Shown: positions 27,985 to 35,854 of the stretch, one piece after another | Position numbering within the stretch: the stretch's first letter is position 1 | How the letters are laid out: each line of letters begins with the position of its first letter | Assembly (NCBI RefSeq): GCF_022348185.1 | Contig: NZ_JAKRFD010000002.1 | Span: 434,001 to 498,000, forward strand | From: Epibacterium sp. Ofav1-8 | GTDB lineage: Bacteria; Pseudomonadota; Alphaproteobacteria; Rhodobacterales; Rhodobacteraceae | Direction: 5' to 3' | Length of the DNA: 64,000 nucleotides | Made by a program: the position numbers and the translations under genes | The notes under the pieces: generated by a model | What the model was told of the DNA's origin: nothing | Seen by the model: the letters and a program-made list of their open reading frames with translations, nothing else | Databases searched by the model: none

Positions 27985-28852
27985 GCGGGGATTCCCCTGC
28001 GCCGACCACCGACACCGGAGGCGCGGCATGGCGCCTGTGGTGTGTACCCCTTAAGGGTCTGATTAACGCTTGGCGACGAAACACTTAGAAGCACGACGGG
28101 AGCTGTTAAGCTTTCTAAAGCGCGAGCCACAGGCTTTGCAAAAACGACTGACCTAGCTCAGCGAGAAGACCACCAAAGGCGTACATACGCAAATATCGTT
28201 TTCAGCGCTGCTTTGGCCACCCGTCTGGCAGATCCGCAAGGAGGCACGCAGAGCAAGCCACAATTTCAAATGTAAATCACTTAACACGCCCTGCATTTTC
28301 ACCACTTCGCAGGGCGATCCACGCGGCGCGCACCCTCAAAAGTCCAAAACTCGACCCAATTCACACCTCAACGGCACTCCTATCAGCATGCCGGTGCGGC
28401 GTCCGTCGGCAGTGACACCACAAGCGGGCAGGGGCGAGGGAAGTCTTCAGGACCACGACAGCAGCGCTGCCCAGGTTCCGGCTCTTGAGACCCGTCAGAT
28501 CCATGCATGTAACGCATGGAAGCGAGGTCAGGGAGGTCCAGTTCCCAAAACTGAGATCATTTCTGAATTTTTCACCCCTGCAAAAATGCTGGTTGCATCT
28601 AAACTGGGCACTCATCACTCTGAGGGAAGACAGGTGGCGAAACTGCGGTGATCAACCTGGCATCTAGCCGTCGCGCGCTTTTGGGCCTGATGGGGCGAGC
28701 CACAGAGGGCAGATCCTGCAGCAGCACTCCACCCCTCGGATGATCAGGAAAAGCATGCGCATGTGCTTTGACTGTAAAATTAACTTGTAGCGGCATTCCC
28801 CGCATATTATCGGCACAACGACCGATTTCCGTTTTAATCAGGGAGAGAACTT
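27985..28852. other. 868-bp stretch without a convincing gene
   Basis: Two overlapping opposite frames near 28.36-28.65 kb (85 and 87 codons) have no ribosome binding site, no domain and unlike composition, so I do not call them. The stretch is less G+C-rich than its surroundings. It holds an eight-base-arm hairpin at about 28289-28315 (CGCCCTGC with GCAGGGCG) and one GGGCAGGG octamer (28426-28433). It may contain decayed sequence or an unrecognised small RNA. The TAXI gene promoter should lie in the last 100 bases. Confidence 0.5.
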
Positions 28853-29824
28853 ATGGTCCTAAAACAAACACTTCTCGCATCCGCTGCAACCGTGGCACTG
28901 GGCTTTTCCGGCGCGGCCTCCGCAGCCGAACAGCAGTTTATCACCATCGGGACCGGCGGTGTGACAGGCGTGTACTACCCCACGGGCGGCGCGATCTGCC
29001 GGCTGGTCAACAAAGACCGCAAGGAACACGGCATTCGCTGCTCTGTGGAATCCACCGGCGGCTCTGTCTATAACACCCGCACCATCCGCCAGGGCGAACT
29101 GGAATTCGGCGTGGTTCAATCCGACGTCCAGAAAGCCGGCCTTGAAGGCACCGGCGCATTTGAATCCGATGGCGCATTCGAGGGGCTGCGGGCACTGTTC
29201 TCCGTGCACCCGGAACCGATGCACCTGATGGCCCGCGCAGACGCCGACATCGCATCGGTCGCAGACCTCAAGGGCAAGAAGGTCAATATTGCAAACCCCG
29301 GCTCCGGCACCCGCGTGCTGGCGGAAACCCTGATGCAGTATTCCGGCCTGACCAAGGATGATTTTGCCCTCGCCGCAGAGCTGAAATCCTCCGAGCAATC
29401 CGCTGCGCTGTGTGACGGCAAGATCGAGGCAACGATCTGGGCCGCGGGTCTGCCCAATGGGTCCAGCCAGGAGGCCACCTCCTCCTGTGACGTGAAGATC
29501 ATCCCCTTGGATGGTGAGAACATTGAAACTCTTCTGTCCGAGAACTCTGCCTATGCGGCCGCGACCATTCCCGGCGGGATGTATCCCGGCAATGCGGATG
29601 ACATTCCGTCCTGGGGCCCCAAGGCAACCTTCGTGACCTCTGCTGACGTTGCGGATGAGGTGGTCTATGCCGTGGTGAGCGCGGTGTTCGAAAACTTCGA
29701 CGACTTCAAGAAACTGCACCCGGCCTTCGCGCGCCTGAGCGAAGAGGAAATGGTCAACGATGCCCTATCGGCAGACCTGCATCCGGGCGCGCTGAAATAC
29801 TATCAAGAGCGCGGCTGGAAGTGA
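28853..29824 (+). CDS. TAXI family TRAP transporter solute-binding protein
   Basis: A 323-residue periplasmic binding protein with signal peptide (MVLKQTLLASAATVALGFSGAASA). The TAXI hallmark is ITIGTGGVTGVYYPTGGAICRLVN, followed by STGGSVYNTRTIRQGELEFGVVQSD. It delivers substrate to the fused TRAP permease encoded next, after a 107-base gap holding an imperfect hairpin. TAXI ligands are often glutamate, alpha-ketoglutarate or other acids, but the ligand here is unknown. Confidence 0.93.
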   Translation: MVLKQTLLASAATVALGFSGAASAAEQQFITIGTGGVTGVYYPTGGAICRLVNKDRKEHGIRCSVESTGGSVYNTRTIRQGELEFGVVQSDVQKAGLEGTGAFESDGAFEGLRALFSVHPEPMHLMARADADIASVADLKGKKVNIANPGSGTRVLAETLMQYSGLTKDDFALAAELKSSEQSAALCDGKIEATIWAAGLPNGSSQEATSSCDVKIIPLDGENIETLLSENSAYAAATIPGGMYPGNADDIPSWGPKATFVTSADVADEVVYAVVSAVFENFDDFKKLHPAFARLSEEEMVNDALSADLHPGALKYYQERGWK

Positions 29825-29849
29825 CCTCATCACTTCTGATGTGAAATCA

Positions 29850-29891
29850 AAGGCTTTCGCCCCTGACCTCAGGTGGCGGGAGCCCTTTTTC
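29850..29891 (+). terminator. imperfect hairpin between TAXI and permease genes
   Basis: A bulged stem (AAGGCTTTCGCC side against GGCGGGAGCCC) followed by TTTTT. It likely attenuates transcription into the permease gene. Confidence 0.5.
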
Positions 29892-29931
29892 GTTAAAAGC
29901 AAGAGTGCATAACAAACCGGGTGGGGACACG

Positions 29932-32532
29932 ATGACGGAAAACCAAAGCGCCGCGGATCAGGACGACCGCACGCTGGATGACTTTGTAGCAGACAGCGAC
30001 ACGGGCGGGCGATTGCCCAAGGACAGGTTCGGGCGGAACGCGCTGTGGTACATTCCGCTTGTCTGGTCGCTATACCAGTTGTGGATCGCCTCTCCGCTGC
30101 CGTTCATTCTCGGCGTTGGGGTCTGGAATGACACGCAAACACGGGCCATTCACCTTGGCTTTGCGGTTTTGCTGGCCTTTATTGCCTTCCCCGGATTGAA
30201 ATCCAGCCCACGCCATCACATCCCGATCACAACCTGGGCCATTGCTGCGGTGGGGGCGCTCAGTGCGTCCTATCTGTTCTATGCCTATGCCGGGGTGGCG
30301 GCGCGATCCGGCGCCCCGAACCAGACCGACGTCATCGTGTCGGTGATCGGCCTGATCCTGCTGCTGGAAGCGGCCCGACGCAGCCTCGGTTTTCCCCTAA
30401 TGGGCGTGGCGCTGTTCTTCCTCGCCTATGTCTTCTTCGGCTCGTCTCCGTGGTTGCCGGAGGTGGTGCAGTGGAAGGGCGCATCCATCAACAAGGCGAT
30501 GAGCCACATGTGGCTCACCACCGAGGGCGTGTTTGGTGTCGCGCTTGGTGTTTCTTCCGGTTTTGTCTTTCTTTTTGTGCTGTTCGGCGCGCTTCTTAAT
30601 CAGGCCGGGGCAGGGAACTACTTTCTGAAACTGGCCTTTGCAGCCCTGGGTCACCTGCGTGGTGGCCCAGCAAAGGCCGCCGTGATCGGGTCTGCTGCGA
30701 CCGGGCTGATCTCCGGCTCGTCCATCGCAAATGTGGTTACGACAGGCACCTTCACCATCCCGCTGATGAAACGTGTGGGCTTTCCGGCGACCAAGGCCGG
30801 TGCGATCGAAGTGTCCTCCTCGATCAATGGCGTGCTGACGCCACCGGTGATGGGGGCCGTGGCCTTCCTGATGACCGAATATGTCGGCATTCCTTATGTC
30901 GAGGTTGTGAAGACCGCCATCATCCCGGCGGCGATCTCCTACATTGCGCTGGTCTATATCGTGCATCTCGAAGCGCTGAAAATGGGCATGACAGGGAGCA
31001 GCCGCATGAACCCGATCAAGTTCTTCTTGGGTGCGATCTTCACCATTGCCATCTCCATCGTGATTGGCGGAGGAACACTCTGGCTCTGCGGGGTGATCGT
31101 CAATGCGCTTGAAGGCGTCGCCGGCGGGGCCAGCACATGGCTGATCGTGCTCATCATGGCCGTGCTCTATGTTCTAGCCTTGCGTGTCGCCGCCGCAGAG
31201 GAGGACCTGGAGCTGAGCATAGAGTCGATGCAGGATCTGCCGCCCGCGCGTGAAATCTTCAAGACCGGCATTCACTACATCATGCCGATCCTCTTGCTGA
31301 TGTATCTCCTGATGATCGAACGGAAATCTCCGGGGTTGTCGGCGTTCTGGTCCTCGGTCGCGATGCTGGTCATCCTGGCGACGCAAAATCCGATCAAGGC
31401 CATGTTCCGCGGCCAGGATCATGCGATGTCCGAGTTTAAACAGGGTGTTGCAGACATCTTTGAAGGTTTGATCATCGGTGCGCGCAACATGATCGGTCTG
31501 GCCTGCGCCATGGGTGTGGCCGGCATTATCGTCGGCGCGGTGACCCTGACAGGTATCGGGCAGGTGATGGCGGAATTCGTCGAGTTCCTCTCCGGCGGCA
31601 ACGTGCTGGCGATGTTGTTCTTTGTCGCGCTGATTTCCATCGTGCTGGGGATGGGCCTGCCGACCACTGCAAACTACATCGTCGTCAGTTCCTTGATGGC
31701 GGGTGTTGTGGTCGAACTCGGCGCGCAGAACGGCCTGATCGTGCCGTTGGTCGCGGTCCATATGTTCGTGTTCTATTTCGGCATCATGGCGGATGTGACG
31801 CCGCCGGTGGGGCTGGCCAGCTTTGCCGCCGCCGCGATTTCCAAAGGCGATCCGCTGCGGACCGGTTTTCAGGCGTTTTTCTATTCCATCCGGACTGCGC
31901 TGCTGCCGTTCCTGTTCATCTTCAACACCGATCTGCTGCTGATTGATGTGGGACCGGTGCAGGCGATCTTTGTATTCCTGGTGGCGATGATCGCGATGCT
32001 GCTGTTTGCGGCTTCGACGATGAATTATTTCCTCGTGAAATCAAAGCTCTGGGAGAGTGCGCTGCTGTTGCTTGTGGCATTTACGTTGTTCCGCCCAGGG
32101 TTCTTCCTGGACCAGATCCAGCCGGCGTTCGAGACACGTCCGGGCTCGGCTGTCTTTCAGATGGCCGAGAGGGTCGAAGATGGTGGAACCTTGCGCGTGC
32201 GTCTCAAGGGGGAAAGCCTCGAAGGCGATATGGTCGATGCCCGCTTCCTGCTACCGCTTGGTCCCAAGGGGGCTGATGGACGAACCCGGCTCTATGACGG
32301 AGCAGGCATCGAGTTTCGCGAGGAAAGTGATAGGATCTACGTGGACAGTCTGAACTTTGGCGGTCCAGCAGAACAACTCGGCATCGACTTCGACTGGGAA
32401 CTCGTTGAAATGGAAGTTGAATCGGACCGTTTGCCCAAAGAAGTCTTCTATATTCCGGCGTTCCTGGTCCTGGCATTCATCGTGGCGCTACAGCTTGGCC
32501 GGAAGCGCAAAGAGGAAGGAATGGCCCAATGA
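29932..32532 (+). CDS. TRAP transporter fused permease (4TM/12TM)
   Basis: An 866-residue polytopic membrane protein joining the small (DctQ-like) and large (DctM-like) TRAP permease subunits, as is normal for TAXI systems. Recognisable parts are LGHLRGGPAKAAVIGSAATGLISGSSIANVVTTGTFTIPLMK, SSSINGVLTPPVMGAVAFLM and GMGLPTTANYIVVSSL. A C-terminal soluble section (residues about 735-840) is followed by a last membrane span. The start ATG 29932 was taken after GGTGGGG; an upstream in-frame ATG at 29905 is possible. Drives Na+- or H+-coupled import. Confidence 0.9.
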   Translation: MTENQSAADQDDRTLDDFVADSDTGGRLPKDRFGRNALWYIPLVWSLYQLWIASPLPFILGVGVWNDTQTRAIHLGFAVLLAFIAFPGLKSSPRHHIPITTWAIAAVGALSASYLFYAYAGVAARSGAPNQTDVIVSVIGLILLLEAARRSLGFPLMGVALFFLAYVFFGSSPWLPEVVQWKGASINKAMSHMWLTTEGVFGVALGVSSGFVFLFVLFGALLNQAGAGNYFLKLAFAALGHLRGGPAKAAVIGSAATGLISGSSIANVVTTGTFTIPLMKRVGFPATKAGAIEVSSSINGVLTPPVMGAVAFLMTEYVGIPYVEVVKTAIIPAAISYIALVYIVHLEALKMGMTGSSRMNPIKFFLGAIFTIAISIVIGGGTLWLCGVIVNALEGVAGGASTWLIVLIMAVLYVLALRVAAAEEDLELSIESMQDLPPAREIFKTGIHYIMPILLLMYLLMIERKSPGLSAFWSSVAMLVILATQNPIKAMFRGQDHAMSEFKQGVADIFEGLIIGARNMIGLACAMGVAGIIVGAVTLTGIGQVMAEFVEFLSGGNVLAMLFFVALISIVLGMGLPTTANYIVVSSLMAGVVVELGAQNGLIVPLVAVHMFVFYFGIMADVTPPVGLASFAAAAISKGDPLRTGFQAFFYSIRTALLPFLFIFNTDLLLIDVGPVQAIFVFLVAMIAMLLFAASTMNYFLVKSKLWESALLLLVAFTLFRPGFFLDQIQPAFETRPGSAVFQMAERVEDGGTLRVRLKGESLEGDMVDARFLLPLGPKGADGRTRLYDGAGIEFREESDRIYVDSLNFGGPAEQLGIDFDWELVEMEVESDRLPKEVFYIPAFLVLAFIVALQLGRKRKEEGMAQ

Positions 32533-32960
32533 CCAAACATATACTCTGTGCGGTGGACCTGACGCATATGGATACTGAGGTGACGCTCTTGCAACGGGCT
32601 GCCGAGCTTGCGACGTTCTACGGGGCCACGCTGAGCGTGGTCACCGTGGTACCGGACTATGGCATGAGTATCGTCGGATCGTTCTTCAAGGAGGGCACGA
32701 TGAAGGCGGCGGTGAAGGAAGCGGACAAGCAGCTGCATGCCTTTGTGAAGACCCATGTTCCGGACATGAAGAACGTCCAGCATATCGTTGAAGTCGGGGC
32801 AAACGTCTATGAGATGATCCTCGACGCGATCAAACGCGCTGACGCAGACCTTGTGGTCATGGGCGCGCATAAGCCGGAGCTGATGGACCGGTTGCAAGGT
32901 CCAAACTCTGCAAGGGTGGCACGGTATGCCAAATGCTCGGTGCTGATCGTTCGGGACTGA
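32529..32960 (+). CDS. universal stress protein (UspA family)
   Basis: A 143-residue UspA domain protein: ILCAVDLTHMDTEVTLLQRAAELA at the N-terminus and the ATP-binding-type segment VMGAHKPELMDRLQGPNSARVARYAKCSVLIVRD at the C-terminus. The start overlaps the TRAP permease stop by four bases. UspA-type proteins coupled to TRAP transporters (such as TeaD) tune transport, so this one probably regulates the TAXI system. Confidence 0.9.
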   Translation: MTKHILCAVDLTHMDTEVTLLQRAAELATFYGATLSVVTVVPDYGMSIVGSFFKEGTMKAAVKEADKQLHAFVKTHVPDMKNVQHIVEVGANVYEMILDAIKRADADLVVMGAHKPELMDRLQGPNSARVARYAKCSVLIVRD

Positions 32961-32981
32961 CATCCAGCGGGTCAGAATAGG

Positions 32982-33014
32982 AAAAGCGCGCTCCAAATCA
33001 GGGCGCGCTTTTTT
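32982..33014 (+). terminator. rho-independent terminator after uspA
   Basis: Ten-base arms (32982-32991 and 33003-33012) with an 11-base loop and a T run. It ends the TRAP-UspA operon just before the left boundary of the inserted element. Confidence 0.85.
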
Positions 33015-33055
33015 AGTATGAGGGCGCGTCAGCACCCATGATGAAGATGTATGTG

Positions 33056-33083
33056 AAGTCTTATAATCAGTAATATGAATGCG
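33056..33083 (+). repeat. left dif/Xer-like attachment site (attL candidate)
   Basis: Aligned with the right-hand site in the same register, 19 of 28 positions are identical, including ATAATCAGTA at 33063-33072 and the TATG at 33074-33077. The 6-bp core would be TCAGTA (33067-33072). Both outer halves are more degenerate than at the right-hand site, as expected when one site is a hybrid of element and chromosome halves. Confidence 0.5.
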
Positions 33084-33264
33084 ATTAAATCGGTATATTT
33101 TAAAGGGAGATATAATCCCCGCCCGATAAGCTCCATCACGGCTTCGTCTCACGTCCTAACTACAAAAGCAGCGGCGTTCGAGGGGGCGGGGGTAAGGCGG
33201 ACCCTACGCGAATCTGTTTACCCGATCAAAGTAAGCAAATCAACGGCTTCTTTGGGGTGGTGAC
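33075..33264. other. left-end non-coding leader of the element
   Basis: An A+T-richer leader between the left Xer-like site and the first gene. A 62-codon frame starting at 33075 lies here, but it has no ribosome binding site and begins inside the attachment site, so I do not call it. The G-rich TTTGGGGTGG before 33265 may serve as the ribosome binding site of the HTH gene. No clear promoter was identified. Confidence 0.4.
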
Positions 33265-33459
33265 ATGGCGCGCGGAAAAGGGATCACGCGTGAGGAGGAT
33301 CACGTCATTCGCCTGGGCCTGCAACGAGGCCGGTCAGCTGGAGACATTGCCAACTTTCTAGGGCGGTCGCGGCAAGCAATCTATCAGCGCATCAAACGAA
33401 TGGAGGAAACCGGCGAGATCCATCAGCTTTGTCTCGACATGGGGCAGTTCGATGAGTGA
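33265..33459 (+). CDS. small helix-turn-helix protein of the element
   Basis: A 64-residue protein with a homeodomain-like/sigma-type HTH: helices around residues 8-50 (ITREEDHVIRLGLQRGRSAG, DIANFLGRSRQAIYQRIKRM). It is the first gene of the element and overlaps the next gene by eight bases, so it is a plausible regulator of replication or of the lysogenic state. No larger CI-like repressor is present in the element. The function is inferred from fold and position only. Confidence 0.65.
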   Translation: MARGKGITREEDHVIRLGLQRGRSAGDIANFLGRSRQAIYQRIKRMEETGEIHQLCLDMGQFDE

Positions 33460-34057
33460 ACCGGAATTTGGACTTACTCAGAAGGAGAGGCGGGACGCAT
33501 ATGCCTTCAAAAAGCATGCACTTGAGGTAGCGCTTATTGGCGGATCAGCGCTCGCGGTTTACAGGGTTCTGCTCGATCACATGAACTGGCGCACGCGTAC
33601 CAGTTTTTGCTGTCGAAAAGAACTGTGCAAGAAGATCAAACGATCACCACGAACGTTAGATGACGCCCTCAAACTCCTGCGCAATACAGGCCACATTGAG
33701 GCCATAGCTTACCCAAACGGCGGGCGAGGAATGTCACCTGTATATCGGTTTAAGCGTGCCGAGCTGCTACGCAACCAAAGAGCGAAAACCCCCGAAGAAA
33801 CCTACGCACACGAAAACAACCAAGAGGAGCAAACCTCCGAAGAAACCTACGCAAAAACCCCCGCAGAAACTGCGTACCCAATATCATCAGAATATAAGAA
33901 GGACGCGCCTAGTCGGCGCGACGTTGATAAATTGCCTGATGGCAGGCGTCAGACGGAAAACAGGCTGCTTAGTGAGTGGACCCGATTGCACGGTTACGCC
34001 CGGGCGCGGGTGATGCTGGAACAATGGATTGCAGAGCAAGACGCAGCAGCCTGTTAG
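33452..34057 (+). CDS. winged-helix protein, candidate replication initiator
   Basis: A 201-residue basic protein. Residues 10-110 resemble the HTH_36-type winged helix found in plasmid and phage replication proteins (ALAVYRVLLDHMNWRTRTSF, KKIKRSPRTLDDALKLLRNTGHI, then a GGRGMSPVYRF wing). A Glu/Thr/Lys-rich linker carries a repeated EET-YA motif (residues 115-140), and a short helical tail ends the protein. It is followed directly by a non-coding region with 11-bp repeats, the usual arrangement of an initiator with its origin. No HUH nuclease motif, as in PM2 P12, was seen. The role is inferred. Confidence 0.55.
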   Translation: MSEPEFGLTQKERRDAYAFKKHALEVALIGGSALAVYRVLLDHMNWRTRTSFCCRKELCKKIKRSPRTLDDALKLLRNTGHIEAIAYPNGGRGMSPVYRFKRAELLRNQRAKTPEETYAHENNQEEQTSEETYAKTPAETAYPISSEYKKDAPSRRDVDKLPDGRRQTENRLLSEWTRLHGYARARVMLEQWIAEQDAAAC

Positions 34058-34163
34058 GCCAGCGTTGCACCCAAGGGAGGGCGCTGCGCGCCCGCTGAGA
34101 AATGAGGAAGGTGGAATTTTCGGCCCTGATCGCTTGATTGCGACCGGGGCCGCTCTTTTGCGA

Positions 34164-34196
34164 ACGGGGGCGGAACGGGGGGCAAACGGGGGAGGA
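34164..34196 (+). repeat. three tandem 11-bp iteron-like repeats
   Basis: AACGGGGG begins at 34164, 34175 and 34186, exactly one helical turn apart, each followed by three variable bases. Together with the GGGG at 34147-34150 the G runs could also fold as a G-quadruplex. Iterons of this kind bind replication initiators, and the candidate initiator gene ends 107 bases upstream. Confidence 0.55.
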
Positions 34197-34257
34197 ACAA
34201 CGCATGCGATTCGCGGAATTTGACGGTGCCTTGACGGGCAGGGGAGCCATATTTTGC

Positions 34258-34267
34258 ACGTACCGTA
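34258..34267 (+). promoter_or_regulatory. ACGTACCGTA motif, copy 1
   Basis: A ten-base motif that recurs at 35997-36006 and in a hairpin at 36577-36604. Copies 1 and 2 share the longer left context TTTGCACGTAC. A possible operator for an element-encoded regulator. Confidence 0.35.
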
Positions 34268-34292
34268 TACGTAGGGAATTGCAGCCTGATTT

Positions 34293-34321
34293 TTGACTCA
34301 AAATCAAAAGCTTAGTAAAAA
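34293..34321 (+). promoter_or_regulatory. candidate promoter before the membrane-protein gene
   Basis: TTGACT (34293-34298) and TAAAAA (34316-34321) separated by 17 bases, in an A+T-rich patch. It may drive the rightward structural genes. Confidence 0.4.
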
Positions 34322-34407
34322 GAAAACGCGGCCAGAATGAACTGACCGCGCTTCTTTCAAACCATGGGTCGCTGTTGTCGCAGCTTCCCACAAAACAGGA
34401 TATCCAC

Positions 34408-34575
34408 ATGAAGGATATAGCACTCTGCGCTGTCGGCGCAATGGTCATCTATAGGCTCGTGAAGATGGGCACTCGCGTTCAGGAACTCGAACAGGCAAAC
34501 ACATTCCTTCGGGGGAATATTGAAGCCACCAGATCGAAACTTGAACGGCACTTGCTGGATAGCAAACCAGCGTAA
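34408..34575 (+). CDS. small single-span membrane protein of the element
   Basis: A 55-residue protein starting at ATG 34408 after ACAGGA. An N-terminal membrane segment (residues 4-18, IALCAVGAMVIYRLV) is followed by a charged helix with coiled-coil character (VQELEQANTFLRGNIEATRSKLERHL). Membrane proteins of this size line the internal membrane of PM2-like virions, so it may be structural. A terminator follows it directly, which makes it a separate transcript. No family is recognised. Confidence 0.6.
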   Translation: MKDIALCAVGAMVIYRLVKMGTRVQELEQANTFLRGNIEATRSKLERHLLDSKPA

Positions 34576-34578
34576 TCA

Positions 34579-34608
34579 GGAGGCCTCGCAAATTGCGGGG
34601 CCTTTGCT
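34579..34608 (+). terminator. terminator within the element
   Basis: Eleven-base arms with one wobble pair (AGGCCTCGCAA with TTGCGGGGCCT), followed by a T-rich run. It separates the 55-residue membrane protein gene from the following gene block. Confidence 0.75.
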
Positions 34609-34686
34609 TTTCTCGCATCAGCGTTGATTTTTTGGCCATTCCCTGAATCTATAGTTGCATTCGCAACAGTTGCAGAAGGGACGGAC

Positions 34687-34872
34687 ATGCAACCAATGAA
34701 GGGAAGGGCCGAGGATCTACACCGTCGCGCCCAAGAGCTGCGCAAGGCCGGGGCCTTGGCGCAGATGACGCAGGGGCCGCAGCTGGTCGAAGAGACCGGG
34801 GCTTTTATGGTCGAACTGGCGGCGCGCCTGGACGCGATCACGCCATATCTGGATGAGGGGACAGCACCATGA
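34687..34872 (+). CDS. small helical protein of the element
   Basis: A 61-residue soluble, mainly helical protein from ATG 34687, preceded by AAGGGA. The frame is open further upstream, but those codons lie in the terminator trailer. It overlaps the next gene by four bases (ATGA), so it heads the structural operon. No known family; possibly an accessory replication or assembly factor. Confidence 0.55.
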   Translation: MQPMKGRAEDLHRRAQELRKAGALAQMTQGPQLVEETGAFMVELAARLDAITPYLDEGTAP

Positions 34873-35234
34873 GCTATAACGCCCAATTTCAGGTTCCCGC
34901 GCAAACTGTGCTGGGCATGGCCTCTTGCGAGTGCTGCGGTCGGGTCGTGCGGATCAAAGCGAACAAGACCGGCGGCGCTTACTACATGTGCACCCATGCC
35001 GACGAAGAGGGTATCGGCTGCAACCATCAGCAGCGGTGGGGCCAGCGGGTGAGCTGGGCCTTGCGCAAAGCCTACCGCGAGGCGGGCGAGAACCCGGTCA
35101 AGGTCCGGCTTCCGCTCAAAATCGGCAATGAAAAGCCCGCTGCACCTGTCGCGGCAGATCCTGCGCCGGTCGCCAACACCAACACAGCGCCGCAGGAGCG
35201 GCCCGTACCGAGCCGGGGAGGGCTTTTCGGGTGA
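34869..35234 (+). CDS. putative zinc-binding protein of the element
   Basis: A 121-residue protein. Residues 18-55 carry Cys20-x2-Cys23 and Cys41/Cys51 with nearby His43 and His53, a zinc-ribbon-like arrangement (CECCGRVVRIK, then YYMCTHADEEGIGCNH). The C-terminal third is Ala/Pro-rich and probably disordered. Zinc ribbons in phages of this size often act in DNA binding or transcription switching; PM2 has zinc-finger-type late regulators (recalled from the literature, not tested). It overlaps both neighbours by four bases. Confidence 0.6.
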   Translation: MSYNAQFQVPAQTVLGMASCECCGRVVRIKANKTGGAYYMCTHADEEGIGCNHQQRWGQRVSWALRKAYREAGENPVKVRLPLKIGNEKPAAPVAADPAPVANTNTAPQERPVPSRGGLFG

Positions 35235-35854
35235 CTGACACTGAATTTCACGTAGAGGGCATACAGCGCCCGGAAAACGGACCCTCCGTCGATTCTGAGG
35301 GGCAGGGTGCGGAGCATCTGACCACATTCCGCGCGTCGGAGCTGGATACCGAAGGTGGCGGCGCTGATGATGTGGTGCCCGTTGACACCGAAACGGGGGA
35401 GCCGCTGGACGCGCTGGATGAGGTCGAGCAGATCACCAAGGACGCGTTTTTTGTGGCGTTCCGGCACAGCTTCGGCCTGCCGGGTATGTTCCTGCCGCAC
35501 TGGAAGCCGCTCGCAATCCATCCCGAGGAAACCGAAATCGCCCGCGATGCTTCAGACGCGATCTATGACCTGTTGCAGATCTACTATCCAGCGGCGCTTA
35601 TGCCGCAGTCTGAGACGCTCGCGCTGCTGTCGCGCGCCGCGCCGTTTGTGATCGCCAAGGTGATGGTTGTTCGCATGATCCTTGAAGAGCGCCGCCTTGC
35701 GAAAATGGAAGCTGTCAACGAACCCAAGGGAGAAGCGAAAGGCGAGTTCCGCAGCCAGCGAAAGGCCGAGGCACCGGCAAACGCCAACACGCCACCGCCC
35801 GCCAACACAAACAGCCCGTTCGCCTGGGCCGATGAAGGAGGGCAGGCCGCATGA
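35231..35854 (+). CDS. element protein of unknown function, upstream of packaging ATPase
   Basis: A 207-residue protein from GTG 35231 (overlap GTGA with the previous gene). Residues 1-65 are acidic and probably disordered. Residues 66-165 form a mostly helical domain (DAFFVAFRHSFGLPGMFLPHWKPLAI; LLQIYYPAALMP) with a hydrophobic helix near residues 125-145. The tail is rich in Asn, Pro and Ala (ANANTPPPANTNSPFAW). I recognise no family. Its fixed place before the ATPase suggests a packaging or membrane-assembly role (inference). Confidence 0.6.
   Translation: MTDTEFHVEGIQRPENGPSVDSEGQGAEHLTTFRASELDTEGGGADDVVPVDTETGEPLDALDEVEQITKDAFFVAFRHSFGLPGMFLPHWKPLAIHPEETEIARDASDAIYDLLQIYYPAALMPQSETLALLSRAAPFVIAKVMVVRMILEERRLAKMEAVNEPKGEAKGEFRSQRKAEAPANANTPPPANTNSPFAWADEGGQAA

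Larger units (their letters stand above)
34058..34407. other. 350-bp non-coding region, candidate replication origin and promoter
   Basis: Contains three 11-bp G-rich tandem repeats (34164-34196), one GGGCAGGG octamer, a first copy of the ACGTACCGTA motif (34258-34267) next to the palindrome CGTATACG, a candidate promoter (34293-34321) and an imperfect hairpin (34327-34345). No gene is visible. It follows the candidate initiator gene and precedes the structural gene block, so it may combine origin and late promoter. Confidence 0.5.

Noticed and set aside
28361-28651. Overlapping 85- and 87-codon frames on opposite strands
   Set aside because: Neither has a ribosome binding site, a domain or coding-like composition. 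The region is better treated as non-coding.
33075-33263. 62-codon frame at the left end of the element
   Set aside because: It begins inside the attachment site, has no ribosome binding site and no recognisable fold.
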